A stretch of DNA of 64,000 nt, taken from the NCBI RefSeq assembly GCF_020184175.1, contig NW_026083025.1, forward strand, positions 248,001-312,000. The letters run 5' to 3'. Source of the stretch: Aphis gossypii (lineage: Eukaryota; Arthropoda; Insecta; Hemiptera; Aphididae). The first letter of the stretch is position 1; each line of letters starts with the position of its first letter. The position numbers and the translations under genes are program-made. Shown piece by piece: positions 11,477 through 23,348 of this stretch. The notes under the pieces are model-generated. The model made no database searches, was not told where the DNA came from, and saw only the letters and a list, made by a program, of their open reading frames with translations.

Positions 11477-11655
11477 GATGTTTTTAAAAAACCTAAATAG
11501 CACGTTTTCGAAAAATCTAAATAATAGAACTTATGCAAATCCTTACGGAGAACAATTTAATCTCTATTGATTTTCGTCATATCTCCCACGGTTTTCCCGG
11601 GAAACAGCTCGTAAATGTGATTTTTCAAATTATTATATTCATCGTTATTAAAAAT
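11477..11655 (+). repeat. Dispersed ~170-bp repeat, copy 4
   Basis: This is a full-length copy starting TTTTTAAAAAACCTAAATAGC and ending near TATATTCATCGTTATT. It lies about 170 bases from copy 3 in the same orientation, with unrelated sequence between. Confidence 0.75.
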
Positions 11656-11735
11656 ATTAAAAACCCTGTGTTCACTGATCTGACGGCTGTAAGTGGCCGT
11701 GTACCAAGGAATCACCCGTGTGTCATGCAAACATA
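11648..11735 (+). repeat. Left member of an ~80-bp direct repeat pair
   Basis: The stretch AAAAACCCTGT...CTGACGGCT...TGGCCGTG...AATCAC...CATGCAAA matches 13296-13376 with about 75% identity by eye. The pair flanks the unrecognised gene at 11995-13179 in direct orientation. Confidence 0.6.
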
Positions 11736-11994
11736 TTATGAATGAATTAATTAAAAATCGAATAATTGAGCGAATTTCTATTTCAAAAATTAATTAAAAA
11801 TCGAGTATTAGTTAGAAGTAGCTCGCTAGGATACCAAAGTTATTAGAATAACAAACTTATGATTATGATAGGTTGTTAAGCATTCACAAACACTCATTAT
11901 ACTATTACACTTAAAACCCATTATTACATAATTCAAAATATATGCATTTTCGCAAAATTACTGCCGTTATTCTTAGGGAATTTGTTGCTATGTT

Positions 11995-13179
11995 TTGGGT
12001 AGGCATCCAATGGACGTTTTACCCGAAGATATACTATGGTATGTAACGTCAATACGTACTGCCAACCAACGCGGTGGACTTTTGGATACTGTAAATTGCA
12101 TCTTCAACATCGTGTTTAACGCTAATCCGAAATCTTTTAGGACTGCAGACCTTGAAGGAGGCTGGATTCTACGAACCACCCCTTTATTGAATGTGCTATA
12201 TGACGATCAAAGAAAATGTGCCAACAAATCAATTGATTTAGTTGAAACGGACTTTGATGCATATTACATTCAACGAAATAACTGGAGGGTTAGAAGTAAC
12301 AAACCTTTTTTTCGACCTACAGCAGAAACTATAACAAACATAATGCGTATACTACATGATTATGGTAATCCTACAAATCCAGTACCGTCGTCCATTAGAC
12401 CAAAACGAAGGTACCCAAAAAATGATAGGCACCTTTTGCAACAAGCTTGTCATCGAACCAAACCGAATCATGTATGTAATACCTTTCATTTATAAAAGAA
12501 ACTATATAATCATAATTGATATATTATTTATAGAAATGTCAATTCGTAGCTGACCCTAGTCCCGAGTCCAAAACACAGGTGTGTTCAATGTCAGAGAATA
12601 GAGGAGCTGGCTGTTCTAGGGAGAGTGAAACATCTACTTATGTGCCCATAGAAGTTACCAGCCCATCAACTGTGCCTCGTCGGTAGGTGCCTCTATGTCA
12701 AGAAGAAGCAACATGTGTAGATGATGATAATATAGTGTGTACAAGATCAGGCAGTCCAGCAGCCGGCTGTTCTAGGGAGCGTGAAACATCTACTAGTGAA
12801 TCCATAAGTGAATGGGTAGGTTATTATCAACCAACTTGTACAATGGTAGGTGTTCAATAATGTATTATATGCTTAGCGACAAAACCGACTAACCGATGAA
12901 ATGGCGGTGAACGCCACGAAAAGAGGTATGCCGTACTATGCAGGAATAATTGACCTGATGAATGGTCATGAAATTTATGTAAAATTTCCGCGAAGATACG
13001 GCGATAGAGTATTCTTATACGAGAGAAGCGATTTACTACCATTTACCACACAATTCCCGGATGGCAAATTTAAACCATTTAAAGCTATACCTGCACATAA
13101 AAATACACGATACATACGTCAAACATTACGGAACTATGAACAAAATGTAATGAACTATTTAAATTCGATATTATTTTAA
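11995..13179 (+). CDS. Unrecognised multi-exon gene with a paralogue at 4.9-5.4 kb
   Basis: The first long exon opens at 11995 and reads LPEDILWYVTSIRTANQRG, then ILRTTPLLNVLY, for about 145 credible codons; I do not recognise it. A second exon near 12580-12685 encodes a Ser/Thr-rich stretch with GCSRESETST and ends at a GTAGGT donor. A third, ending at 12819, repeats the motif as GCSRERETST and stops at ISEW before another GTAGGT donor. The last exon starts after a TTAG acceptor at about 12875 in matching phase and contains YYAGIIDLMNGHEIYVKFP and a FLYE motif, ending at 13179. The Trp-donor junction and final domain match the 4909-5390 fragment. Codon use is less AT-biased than the flanks, consistent with a real or recently functional gene. 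Exon 1's end is uncertain. Confidence 0.5.
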
Positions 13180-13295
13180 ATAAATTAAAAATGGAAGAAC
13201 CGTGCAAAAAATAATAATTGTGCGATCGAAATGAGACTTGCACCATTAGATTACACTCGTACTCGGCTATTATCCCTGTTAATTTTATGCAAAAA

Positions 13296-13376
13296 TACAA
13301 AAAACCCTGTAGGCACCGAGCTGACGACTATTAGATGGCCGCGCACCGCGCAATCACACGGTGTTTCATGCAAATC
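13296..13376 (+). repeat. Right member of the ~80-bp direct repeat pair
   Basis: It matches 11648-11735 in the same orientation. Both copies sit outside the gene they bracket, as expected if the pair marks the ends of a duplicated or mobile segment, though no target-site duplication is visible. Confidence 0.6.
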
Positions 13377-13509
13377 AATTGCTTAAAAATTAATTTTGTT
13401 TTGTTTTGTTTATTATCAATGATTGAAAATGAAGTTTTGAATCGAGTAATATATATACTTTACAAAACTGTTTATTAAATTTAAATACTTATTTTTTTGT
13501 TTCTTTCAG

Positions 13510-13719
13510 ATTGTTATGTCCGGACAAGTTGCTGAGTACATTAATATATTTCCATTTCATACTCAAGCTGTTGAGAGAGCCGTTAAGTTAGTAACCGATG
13601 CATCTACTGCGGTTTGTGGTGAATCAGCAAGAGATGGATTTATACGAGCTAGAATTGAGTCGCGGGCTATAATGCCATCATTTAATACAAAAAAAGAATA
13701 TAAATTGTTTAAATTATAA
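13510..13719 (+). CDS. Terminal exon of an uncharacterised repeated protein family
   Basis: A good acceptor (TTTCTTTCAG) precedes an exon reading IVMSGQVAEY, then PFHTQAVERAVKLVT and RDGFIRARIESR, closing with MPSFNTKKEY and a stop. I recall the pattern HTQAVERxVKLVT...RDGFIRARIxSR...MPSFxTKxxF at the C-termini of a multicopy, probably transposon-derived protein family in aphids and cnidarians. This is memory of a pattern, not a database match. No upstream exon of that family is seen within 300 bases, so this may be an orphan exon. Confidence 0.45.
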   Translation: MVMSGQVAEYINIFPFHTQAVERAVKLVTDASTAVCGESARDGFIRARIESRAIMPSFNTKKEYKLFKL

Positions 13720-14399
13720 AATTATATGATGAGTAAAATTCTAATGATAAGTAACTTTATAATTGTTATTATTATTTTGGTAAACAATAATATAAAATTA
13801 AAATAAAACAAATTTACATTATGTATTTATGCGTACAATAAATAAGTACGTGGCAGCACCTCAAAAAGTTATCCCATGACCTCCAAAGTTTTTGTACTTT
13901 TTAATACTCTTGAAATACATAAGAAAAATGTCTATTAAAAACTAAAAAAATTTTTTTTATTTTTTTTTCAATTGTTTCATTCCACCCTAATGTTGTAGAC
14001 ACCTATTTATTTTGTCATGGTAATTACTATTATAGACTAATAGACTATAATATATCTTACTTTCTTAGTACTTGGGTTAGAAACTGGTATTATATAATAT
14101 AAGACTTAAGCATATGTAGTATTCTAAAGCTATGTTACATTATTATAGAATAGTACTGTAGTACTATAGCAATTAGCAGGTACAATCAAATATAAGAGTA
14201 TAAAAATATGAACAATTGTTGCAAAACTGGTAATTTGTGTTTTCCAAATAAAATTCTTTCTTTAATTGCAGTTTAGCACTCGACAAATCACTGAGTTTCC
14301 CTTTCCCTATTGTGTTTTTGGTTTTTTTTTTAATTATAATACACACTTTAGCATTACTTAACTTGCTTGACACTACAGTATTTAGTATAAAGGTGAACA
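13720..14399. other. Gene-free AT-rich stretch
   Basis: No recognisable feature is present. Confidence 0.4.
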
Positions 14400-16005
14400 A
14401 TGGGAAAGCCACAATACACCCAAAAGTTCCGTCAAGTATGGAAGAAAGATAAATTATTTATGGACTGGTTACAAGAGGTGAAGGATGATCCAACAAAGGC
14501 TTATTGTAAGGTATGTTGTTGTACTATCCGTGCAAGAAAGGCTGACTTAGTAACTAACAGCGATTGTAATAAACATAAATCTGCACTAGGTGCAACATAC
14601 ATAAAACGTACTGGATCATTTCAATTTAAACCTAATAATTTTAAAATGCAACATGCACAAGCTAGTATGGCGTAATTTGTAAGTGCACACAGTGCAATTA
14701 TTGCAATTGACCATTTAAGTGAGTTGTGCAATACTAACTTTACTGGGAATAATATTAAAATACATAGAAGAAAATGTTCTAGTATTATCATTAACATTTT
14801 AGCCCCATTTTTTATAAAAAAAAATTGAGGGAAGATATAGGAACGTCTAAATACAGTTTGCTTATCAATGAATCCACCGATATATCAGTTTTAAAATTTC
14901 TTGGTATGGGCAATAATTTATTACAGTTGAGACAAAAATGATATTGTTACAACTTTCTTTGCATTAGAACAACTGGGAGAGTGTAATGCTCAAGCAATAG
15001 TTGATGCAATGAAATCTGCATTACAAAAGTACAACCTTGACATAAAAAATTTAATTGGTATCGGATCAGATAATGCGAGCGTAATGGTTGAAATAAATAA
15101 AGGTGTCTATGCTATCTTAAAACAAGAGAATCCCAATCTAATTTTAATTAAATGTGTGTTAAATGAACCTAACTAAGGGGGGGCAGAGGGGTCGCGTCCC
15201 CAGGGCCCACAATGTTATGGGGCCCCCCATGTTATGGGGCCCCCCCGGACAAAAATTAAGAATTCTAAATATCATTGTCACAAAAATTTAAATTATTTAT
15301 TAAAAAAAAGTTATATCGTATAATATTAAATAATTAAGTATGTTTTTGACGTTTTTGTGGAATATACAGTATTTCACTATTACCACAGAATAAAGAAATT
15401 ACAGATATTACAGTGTGTATTTCTATTCTCGATGGTTGAGTTTGATTAGCGATAGGTTAGGTTCATATATCAATAGTTTTGTTAATAATTTATTATTCGA
15501 GTTTTTATTGTATATAATCTATTTATAGATTGTTGAGCCCTGTAGCGCGTGTGGGAAATGCCACTATAGTGATTATTCTGTCTGACAGAATAATGCATGA
15601 TAACTAATAATAATACTTATTGTGTTATTATTTTAAATCTTGATTATTGGTACCTACGTCTTATGAGTGTTGTACTTTTGTTGTGTACTTCTTATTCTAT
15701 CAAATGACAAGAGTTTAGAGTACGCATTAGCTCATAGATATTAGACACATCAACATTTAATTATCTGTACGGGCTATACGAATTTTTTTATTTCATATTT
15801 TTTAATTTGTTCAATTTAGAGAGTATTGGGATCTCAGTAAACCACCATTTGATGCTTCAAATGTGCATAAAATATTAGAATGGTTTGAGGAAACAAAAAT
15901 AAAAGATGTATTTCCTAATATTTTAATTGCAATTCGATTAAACTTAACAATTCCTGTTGCAAATGGTTCTGCTGAACGGGCATTTATTTGTTTGGAGTAC
16001 AATTT
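14400..16005 (+). pseudogene. hAT-superfamily transposase, broken into three pieces
   Basis: The N-terminal part (14400-14675) contains a BED-like finger, AYCKVCCCTIRARKADL followed by NKHKS. The expected His before it reads Asn, so the finger may be dead. After an in-frame TAA the family sequence continues (LSELCNTNF, then LLINESTDIS and IGIGSDNASVM in shifted frames), covering the first catalytic region to about 15165. A ~640-base foreign stretch intervenes. At 15815-16005 the C-terminal hAT dimerisation segment appears: YWDLSKPPFDAS, then FPNILIAIRLNLTIPVANGS. The central transposase is missing, and several frameshifts and stops are present. Confidence 0.8.
15171..15810. mobile_element. 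Insertion or foreign stretch inside the hAT pseudogene
   Basis: It starts with a G-run (AAGGGGGGGCAGAGGGGTCGC) typical of the end of a hAT-type MITE. It contains the 17-base word ATGTTATGGGGCCCCCC twice in tandem (15210-15245). The rest is AT-rich and non-coding. The hAT reading resumes after it, but not at the next residue, so a deletion accompanied or followed the insertion. Confidence 0.4.
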
Positions 16006-16090
16006 TGTTTTTTTTTATATTTTTACCTGACTTGAAAAATGTTTTGTTTTTACTATCTTTTCTATATTTATATGTATTTAACTAAAAAAA

Positions 16091-16640
16091 AGCGGGCAAG
16101 TGGGTACCGCTCTGCTGTACATTAGGTGCCATGTGGATCACTATTATACATTATAGGAGGGTTAAATTTGAATCCAATGATAATTATCATTGTATACGAA
16201 AAACGATTCTGAACGAAGATGATTTGTCAGCCTAGGATATAATTTCCAGTGGTCGATGAAAAAGGTGGTTTGTATTTTAATGGCCTGAATACATCAAAAT
16301 TTAAGTTATTTTATAATAATTGTAAGCTAAACTTATGAAAAATCTTGTATTAAATTTTCAACAATTAGATACTTATAGAAACATTTTTATGAATTATACC
16401 TACAAAATAATTTGCAAATATTCATGCTTTTGACGAATTTTTGTCAATATTTGAACTTCAAATGCTAATAAAAAAAATTGTGCCTATTTATTCTTATAAT
16501 TTTTTGATCACTATAAGAATAACTTATGAGGAACTTTGCATTAAATTTTCAAGTATTTTGATAGAGATTTTAATAAAGATTTTATCGACACATAAAAAAA
16601 CAATTTTCAGAAAAATTGAAAATTTCAGTTGTCTATAAAT
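16091..16640 (+). repeat. Abundant dispersed repeat, copy 2
   Basis: It shares with copy 1 GCTCTGCTGTACATTAGG, AACGATTCTGAACGAAGATG and CAGCCTAGGATATAATTTCC, then the internally repetitive TTTTTGACGAATTTT region. It stops near TTGTCTATAAATA, where copy 1 continues. Confidence 0.8.
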
Positions 16641-18604
16641 AGGTAGCTCCCCATCACCCTCGTAACTCATAAGTGAGCACATTCGATAATTATGTTTTAT
16701 GATTCATTCAGAAACTGACCAAGTGTTAAACAATACAACTAACAGAGAAGTGTTGCTCTTGTAGGAGTGCATTGAGGTTATGAATTAAAAAATAGTTAAA
16801 ACTTGGCCACAATGAAGATTTCACTACTTTGATAGGCCAACTTTTTTGGGAGGGAGTTTGGAACTTGGCCTTTTTTAACTGTTATGTTTTTGTTGGGGAT
16901 ATCATTTATTTTTGCGGGCTTTTTACCTTTTACAACTTTGTTTGTATCCACCATAATTTAATCGGTTTTATTTTTCTACGGTGATTACTCTGAAGGATGG
17001 AAAATAAAAATTTTTAATATTCAAGTATAACATAATATTCTTGTTTATATAATTTCTTCATTATTTTATAATACATAATATAACTATAAACGTCCAAGTA
17101 AATTATCGAGCGACTGCCGGAATTATTATATCGTGGTTCGTTCGATCGCACGGAGTACACAACACACACACAATACATACAGATCTGATATATTTTATAC
17201 GAATACGGGTGACGATCGATTCGTACTGGAACGATAGTGTAATTATAAATTTATAAACCAGTCACTGTGAATATTTTTAATTTTTATATAATATACTCGT
17301 ACGTACTATGTATTATACTATTATGTACGCATAAGAATTAATAAGATATAATAAAAACGATATTTCGTCAACGAAAATTTATTTTCATTATTTTTTTTTT
17401 TTTGTCTACTTTTTAAAAACGGGACATTTTAGCGTCCCGAAGATTCCACGTTTGACAACGGGACTGTCCCGTTCAAAACGTGACGTATGGTCACCTTAAA
17501 ATGAATATACCTTACCTATAATATTATATTGTTGACCTCATGACAAAATATGTTCAGTGTTGTAATCTAATATAACTACATATTATCTTCGAAACATTAA
17601 ATATAAATAAATTATTCTAAAATATAAATGGAATTAAACGTGATCTATAGAGCGTAAATTTGCTATGTTACCCACTTGTAAGACGGAGACAACAATAAAT
17701 GGTTTTTTTTTTTTAATTATGGAAAACTAATAAATACTAAATAGTAAATTTTCAATATTATTTGATTGAAAGCTAAAAAAGTAAAAACCATTTTGATAAG
17801 TATTTTATGGTTTTATAGAGATGGACTGTGCTGAACTATAGAAGTCTGTTGTGAACAATGTATGTAATGTAAATAAAAAAGAACCTCGAAGAAACTGTTT
17901 GAGATGTTACCTAATGTTATACTTTATCGCATAAGCAGAATAACATCTACAGTAAAGCATATGTTATTTATAATAAAGCTTAAATAAATTTAATAACTTG
18001 ATCCATATTTTTATTTTAAATTTAGATTATTTATAATAGTTCGTGGTAGTAAAACATTATGCCGCGTGCCTGCGTAAACGTTGAGAATGTTGCTATAGCG
18101 TTAGCGTCAATCAATGCCTTATTGGCTATTGCCTTCTGCCTTCATTACTCAATCAGCTTGCGACCTAGACGCATCCATAAAACAAAATAGCATCGCTTTG
18201 CATCTACAAAAAAAAAAAAATCTTAAATAAAGACTGTAAGTACAATACTTCTAGTATTTAATTTATTTAATGTTTTATGTTTCTTTGCACGTATGTTCAA
18301 TATTAAATAATTTAATGGTTATAATTAATTTGGTTACATCAATTACAATTTTTGAATATGATTTATTTATAGTAAAAAAAATTAAAATTTCACGAAACAC
18401 ATGTTCTAAAAATCAAAATTAAATAATTTTTCCACCATTCTATATTTCTATAAGTTTATTTGATTGCTTCAATATTTCGCGTGGGACATGCTGTATTTTA
18501 AATCAGTGAAAAAAATAGTTTCTTCAAATATTTTTATTTTAAATTACATTTGCGTTAGGTACTTAAAATTATTTTTATCACGTTACATTATTATTAAATT
18601 ATTT
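16641..18604. other. Gene-free stretch
   Basis: It holds no coding signal that I can support. Near 17415-17500 there are short inverted words (GGGAC/GTCCC, three pairs) that may be the terminal part of an old hAT-type repeat. The CG-rich words at 17105-17235 look promoter-like but have no gene beside them. Confidence 0.35.
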
Positions 18605-18935
18605 TGTAGGTATAATTCATAAAAATGTTTGTATAAGTAGCTAAGAGTTGAAAATTCAATACAATATTTTCCATAAGTTAAGCTTATAATAATTATAAAA
18701 GAACTTAAATTTTGATGTATTCAGGCCATTAAAACATAAATCACCTTTTTCACCAACCACTGAAAATTATATCCTAGGCTGACAAATCATCTTCGTTCAG
18801 AATTGTTTTTCGTATACAATGATAATTATCATTGGATTCAAATTTAACCCTCTTATAATAATATATAATAGTGATGCACGCGGCACCTAATGTACAACGG
18901 AGCGATACCCACTTCCCCACTTTTTAAGCTTAAAA
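18605..18935 (-). repeat. Abundant dispersed repeat, copy 3 (inverted)
   Basis: This is the reverse complement of the first ~330 bases of the family, including ATATCCTAGGCTGACAAATC and the terminal ACCTAATGTACA block. Confidence 0.8.
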
Positions 18936-19204
18936 TTACTTATATTATTTATTATTATTATATATTTAACTAATTATTATATTGTATTGTAAAGTAAACA
19001 CGAATTAAAATAACTAAAATTAAAAATTAATATTATAGTCTGCATATTAATTTTATAAACGTTCCGGTTCGTAAAATTTTCCATTTCAAAACTGGGTATT
19101 GTTAACTATTATCGGAATTGAAAATAATTAATTAGTCTTTTTTTAATTTTTCTGGAATATCTTAACGGCTTGTTTTAGTAATACATTCAAATAAATAAAT
19201 AATT

Positions 19205-19365
19205 AACATGGATGATAACGCGATTATGTGTTACTTCGTAGAAATTACTTTTAAAAAGTAATTGCGTTACTTTAAGTAAAATGTAATGAAATTACTACTG
19301 CGTTACAAACCTACTGAAAAAGTAATTAGTAATTTGCGTTACGTTACTACCTACCCATTCTGTTT
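19205..19365. repeat. Iterated GTAATTGCGTTAC-type words
   Basis: Variants of (A)GTAATTxCGTTAC and its reverse complement recur about eight times in 150 bases. Several genomes contain patches of this kind at transposon ends. The function is unknown. Confidence 0.45.
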
Positions 19366-19493
19366 AGTGCATAACTTTTAAAATCATTTTGTCACATTTA
19401 TTAAATTATGAATAATAAATGAGAACGGCCATTTTCAACTGATGTTTCATATGTATAATTTAAACTTTATGCTAGAATTTAACTTATGTTTAG

Positions 19494-21240
19494 ATGTCGA
19501 CGTACATTTATAATTACGGCGGTGGCCAAAAAGGAGGCGGCAGAGGCGGCAGGGGCGGGGGCAAATGGCCCAACAATAACAGGATTAGTAAGTTACCAAT
19601 GAATACACCTACTAATTAGTTTTAGATTCTGAATTTCTGAATGAAGTGATGAATGTATTGATTTTACAATATGTATTTTTAAATTTTTTTTTGTCCGTGT
19701 ACATGATAAATAGCAAAATTTTATTTTTATTCTTTCAAAATGGTAGACACTTTGATTTCCAACTTCAGTAGCTTTTTCGATAGAAAGGTGAAATTAAAGT
19801 ATTGGGGAGGTCAAAATTAAAATTCTCTGTAATTTTCTTAAGTGCCAAAAAAAAAAATTCAGGATAATCGGTAACTTTTAGCATAATTGATTTTGGATTT
19901 TGTAACCTAAATCAAATCATTGTTGATACATAACATTTTCACTGAATGTTCATATTAGCGTTTGCTACAAATCTTAAAATTTTCCAAATGTTTTAGTTAC
20001 TTCAAGCTGTCAATACAATTCTATTCTTTGGGTCAAAAAGTTTGAAAATGTATTTAATACACGGTTCACTATAAATTGGATATAATAGCGGTTGGAAAAT
20101 ATTAAAAATATATGCATGGTTTTTTTTTAGAACTGTTTAAGTTCAAATTTTGATAAAACGCACTAAATTGAAAATTTTCAGATTATTTAGTTAAAATATC
20201 CTTCACTGACAAATCGTCTTCACTCAGAATCGTTTTTCGTAGATATACAATTATATTATCATTGAGTTCAAATTTAATACCATCCATTAGGGTAATTCAC
20301 TTATAACCTACTACACAGCTCTAATTCACTTACTCTCTTTTTATGGTTTTGATTTAGTTCTATCTTAATATATTGTATTGTAAATGTAATGGTTGTATCA
20401 AGTCAATATCTGTGTCAAGTGTATCAAACCTTACTCGTGTAATAACAACAAATTAACTAAAACGCAAGTGTATACATTTTTTCTTTTATACTTCGCTATT
20501 AAAATACTCTTTAAGTACTTTATTGATTTGAACCAATAATGATAAAGCTCTTTTTTTAACTTAATATATAATTCATACCTATTAATGTGTAATCAATGTA
20601 ACCAGACAAAGATATTAGGGGTGTATCTATTTGTGATTGACCATTTTTCAGTCCACCTATAGAAAAGAACTTGTTCAATATTTTCATTTGGTATATACCA
20701 TTTATTGCGTTCACTTTGTATTAATTTCAATTTAAAAAACTACTGATTTTATTTGTTTTTCATACTTATTATTATAAATTAAACAGTTAGTGATGTTATT
20801 TTAGGATTTAGTTACATAGCTTTAATATATTAGATATAACGTCTTGTTTTAAAATAACTTCATTGCTCAAAATCTACTGAGCAAAATTATGTCTCCCAGC
20901 AAAATATGGGCTTCCTGAAATTAGGTATTTAAATTTATCATGGATATGTTTTAATTTCAATTCTTTTGATCTTCTAGAATGCAATTTTTGCCAAAAAATT
21001 GGCCATAAAGCTGCTGACTGCCGGCATAATCGGCCAGCAGCAGCAGCAACAACAAAACAAGATGCTGCCAATGTGGCAGCACAAAAAGCGGAGAGGGCGA
21101 AAAAGGCAGCAGCACCACCAGCACCACCACAACAAGCAAATAAAATTAATAAAATTAATAAAAAAATATTTAATATAAAATATATGTTTTTATTTCCTGG
21201 TCATAAATTTAAATTTAACATTAGTGTTTGTCATGGTTAA
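19494..21240 (+). CDS. Small RGG-box plus CCHC zinc-knuckle protein (two exons)
   Basis: The first exon, 19494-19587, starts at ATG directly after a TTTAG and encodes GGGQKGGGRGGRGGGKW, an RGG-like segment. It ends in phase 1 at a GTAAGT donor. The second exon, 20978-21240, follows TCTTCTAG; the joined codon is Lys and the frame continues CNFCQKIGHKAADC, a perfect C-x2-C-x4-H-x4-C zinc knuckle. Then come an Ala/Gln-rich tail (QKAERAKKAAAPPAPP) and a stop: 118 residues in all. RGG boxes and zinc knuckles both bind RNA or single-stranded DNA. The 1.4-kb intron holds repeat copy 4. A gene with the same phase-1 intron just before the knuckle lies at 58934-59203 (minus). The AG right before the ATG suggests a further upstream exon. 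Confidence 0.65.
20195..20340 (-). repeat. Abundant dispersed repeat, copy 4 (short, inverted)
   Basis: It retains CTGACAAATCGTCTTCACTC, AATCGTTTTTCGTAGATATAC and the ACATAGGG-side words in degraded form. It lies within the intron of the zinc-knuckle gene. Confidence 0.6.
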
Positions 21241-21319
21241 TATAATCATTAATAATTATATGATAATCAAAATAGTCATAACCAACATTCATCAATATCA
21301 AAGAGTAACTTTTAAAATA

Positions 21320-22960
21320 TTAAATGCTTTTATTTATGGTTATGGTTATTAAAACCACTAACAATTTGTTCCCTTCTTTAGTTGTATTACCAACAGTAAT
21401 ATTCCCAAACATTTTATGGCGATTTTTATCGAAACTCAACTGTGGCTTTATCTCCATTTCATCCATTGACGTACAACAAAACCTATCACCTTCTTCCATA
21501 CATGAAACTTTATGTTTATGTGGCTCAAGTAAATCAGTGAATAAACCAAAATTTAATTTAAATTGGCGAAGCCTTCTTGTCAGCGTATTATATGCAGGAA
21601 GAGGATATTTAGTTTCCCTAAGATGCTCATAACCATGGACTCCCAAGGCAAACCTCATTTTGAAGCCCATTACTATAGTGTCATTGGTCCACTTCCGAGT
21701 GGGTGTACTTTAAGCAGATATCTGATCATCATTAAGGAATTGGTGTAACAATTCATTAGCTTTCTTAACTTTGGTCTGTAAGTGTTCAACTTCCAGCTGA
21801 ACTAGCTTGTTTTCTTCTTCAACCTTTTCAAGTTCTTTAATTTTTTTTTTTCATGTGGTCATTCTAATCTTTTAGGCGATTCATTTCAGCTCTAATTTTT
21901 TCAAGTTCTTCCTGCAAAGCAAAAGAAAACATTGAACAAATAGAACCATGTGTAAATATAAAAAAATTATGTATAATTTAAAGTTTGTATTAATTATGTA
22001 TATAAATTCATAATTTAAATTAACACTTCTTTGCCGATAACCTTCAAACTGTACATGTACCTTATTAAAATTACATAAATCAACATATATCAAACATTTA
22101 AACCGCAAAATGATAAATATTATAATTTATTAGACTTACTATTGGATCTAGTGACAAACATTCCTCACTCAGGCAGCTAACAGGTTCAGAGTAATTCGCA
22201 CTGATGGTAACATTGCTTTCTATTGACTAATATATAAACAAGATTAAAATTAAAGTTAATAATTTAAAATTTAACTTACTGTAGCCTGTGATAATCGTTT
22301 TTCTGTCGAAGATACATTTTTCTTAAGATTATCATTACTCAAATTTCCTATAGTCTGTAAAATAAGTAATAAACACAACATTAAAACATTAAAATACATT
22401 AAAAAGATTAAAATTATTACCAATAATAGTAATACATTTTCATATATAATTTAGATAACAAAGCTACTATTCTGTACTTAAAATAATTTGTTTTAATAAT
22501 GGTATACCTATACCTTATACAAGGATTTTCTTTTGGTCTCCAACATGCGAGGGGGATTGGGCACATCAAAGAGTGTTGGAATTGCATTTGGTTTTAGTTT
22601 CTTTAAACCATCCAGACGATGCTGTTCGAATTGGTTTTCCTCAAAATGAATCTATTGAAATAAGCATAAGATATGAAATTATTTTCTGATCTTATTATAG
22701 GTAGGTACTTCTTATAAGTATAATATAATATATTAATATATGGAGTAAATTATAGAAGATATATTATAACATAAATTATTATACCTACCTTAAACTAAAA
22801 AACTTACTTCACACAACTCCGACGACTCTGTAGGTACCCATTTATCACGGCGACAATTTTGAAGCCAAATTTTTCGTCTTGAAATATCTTTGGGAAATCG
22901 AAATAAACGAATACCTTTTCTTCGGGAATTCGAACAGTTTACAGCGGTACATCCGCCCAT
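21320..22960 (-). pseudogene. THAP-domain / P-element-like (THAP9-type) transposase, truncated
   Basis: Five exons are readable on the minus strand. Exon 1 (22960-22808) and exon 2 (22651-22514) join in phase 0 to give a complete THAP zinc finger: MGGCTAVNC, RLFRFPKD, WVPT, then C-E-I-H across the junction and a FEENQFEQ segment. Exon 3 (22354-22280) is in phase. Exon 4 (22219-22140) is open only in a frame that does not match exon 3. Exon 5 (from 21911) starts a Leu/Glu-rich coiled coil but meets a TAG after 15 codons, then a frameshift and a TAA. From 21670 to 21320 it reads GVHGYEHLRETKYPLPAYNT and TSMDEMEIKP, the start of the P-element/THAP9 catalytic domain with its first acidic residue. 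The rest is gone. DNA-binding and integration roles are known for the family; this copy is dead. Confidence 0.8.
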
Positions 22961-23165
22961 CTTATTTAGTTTCTTTTATTAACTTGGATCCACTCATAAA
23001 AATTAATTTCACTAGACTTAAGCAGTCAAGACTAACAAAAAGTCAAAAAATATTCTGATTTAAAAGCATTGACATTACATTTTTTATTATTTTTCCTATA
23101 TTGATAAGTGATAACTGGTGAGTTGTGTCGCAAAATGGCGGGTGATTATACCTACTTCTATAGTG

Positions 23166-23218
23166 CCCTAACCAAGGTTTATAGATTTATAGATTATAGT
23201 ATAATCTATAAACCTTGA
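23166..23218. repeat. Hairpin between two divergent transposase-type genes
   Basis: AAGGTTTATAGATT is repeated inverted as AATCTATAAACCTT around a 17-base AT loop. It lies in the ~390-base gap between the THAP start (22960, minus) and the Myb/SANT start (23349, plus), followed by a CRE-like GTGACGTCAAC. Confidence 0.6.
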
Positions 23219-23348
23219 TGGCCTACGATAGTGTGATAACAGTGACGTCAACAATCAACATTATTATTTATCAATTTCGGTTATCGATTGTTTTGTTTGA
23301 GATTTGAATCAGTCCGCACATATTTACTTTTCTTTATTTGTTTTAAAT

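Noticed and set aside
21324..21632. 102-codon plus-strand frame
   Set aside because: It is the antisense of the P-element-like catalytic segment, which has recognisable motifs.
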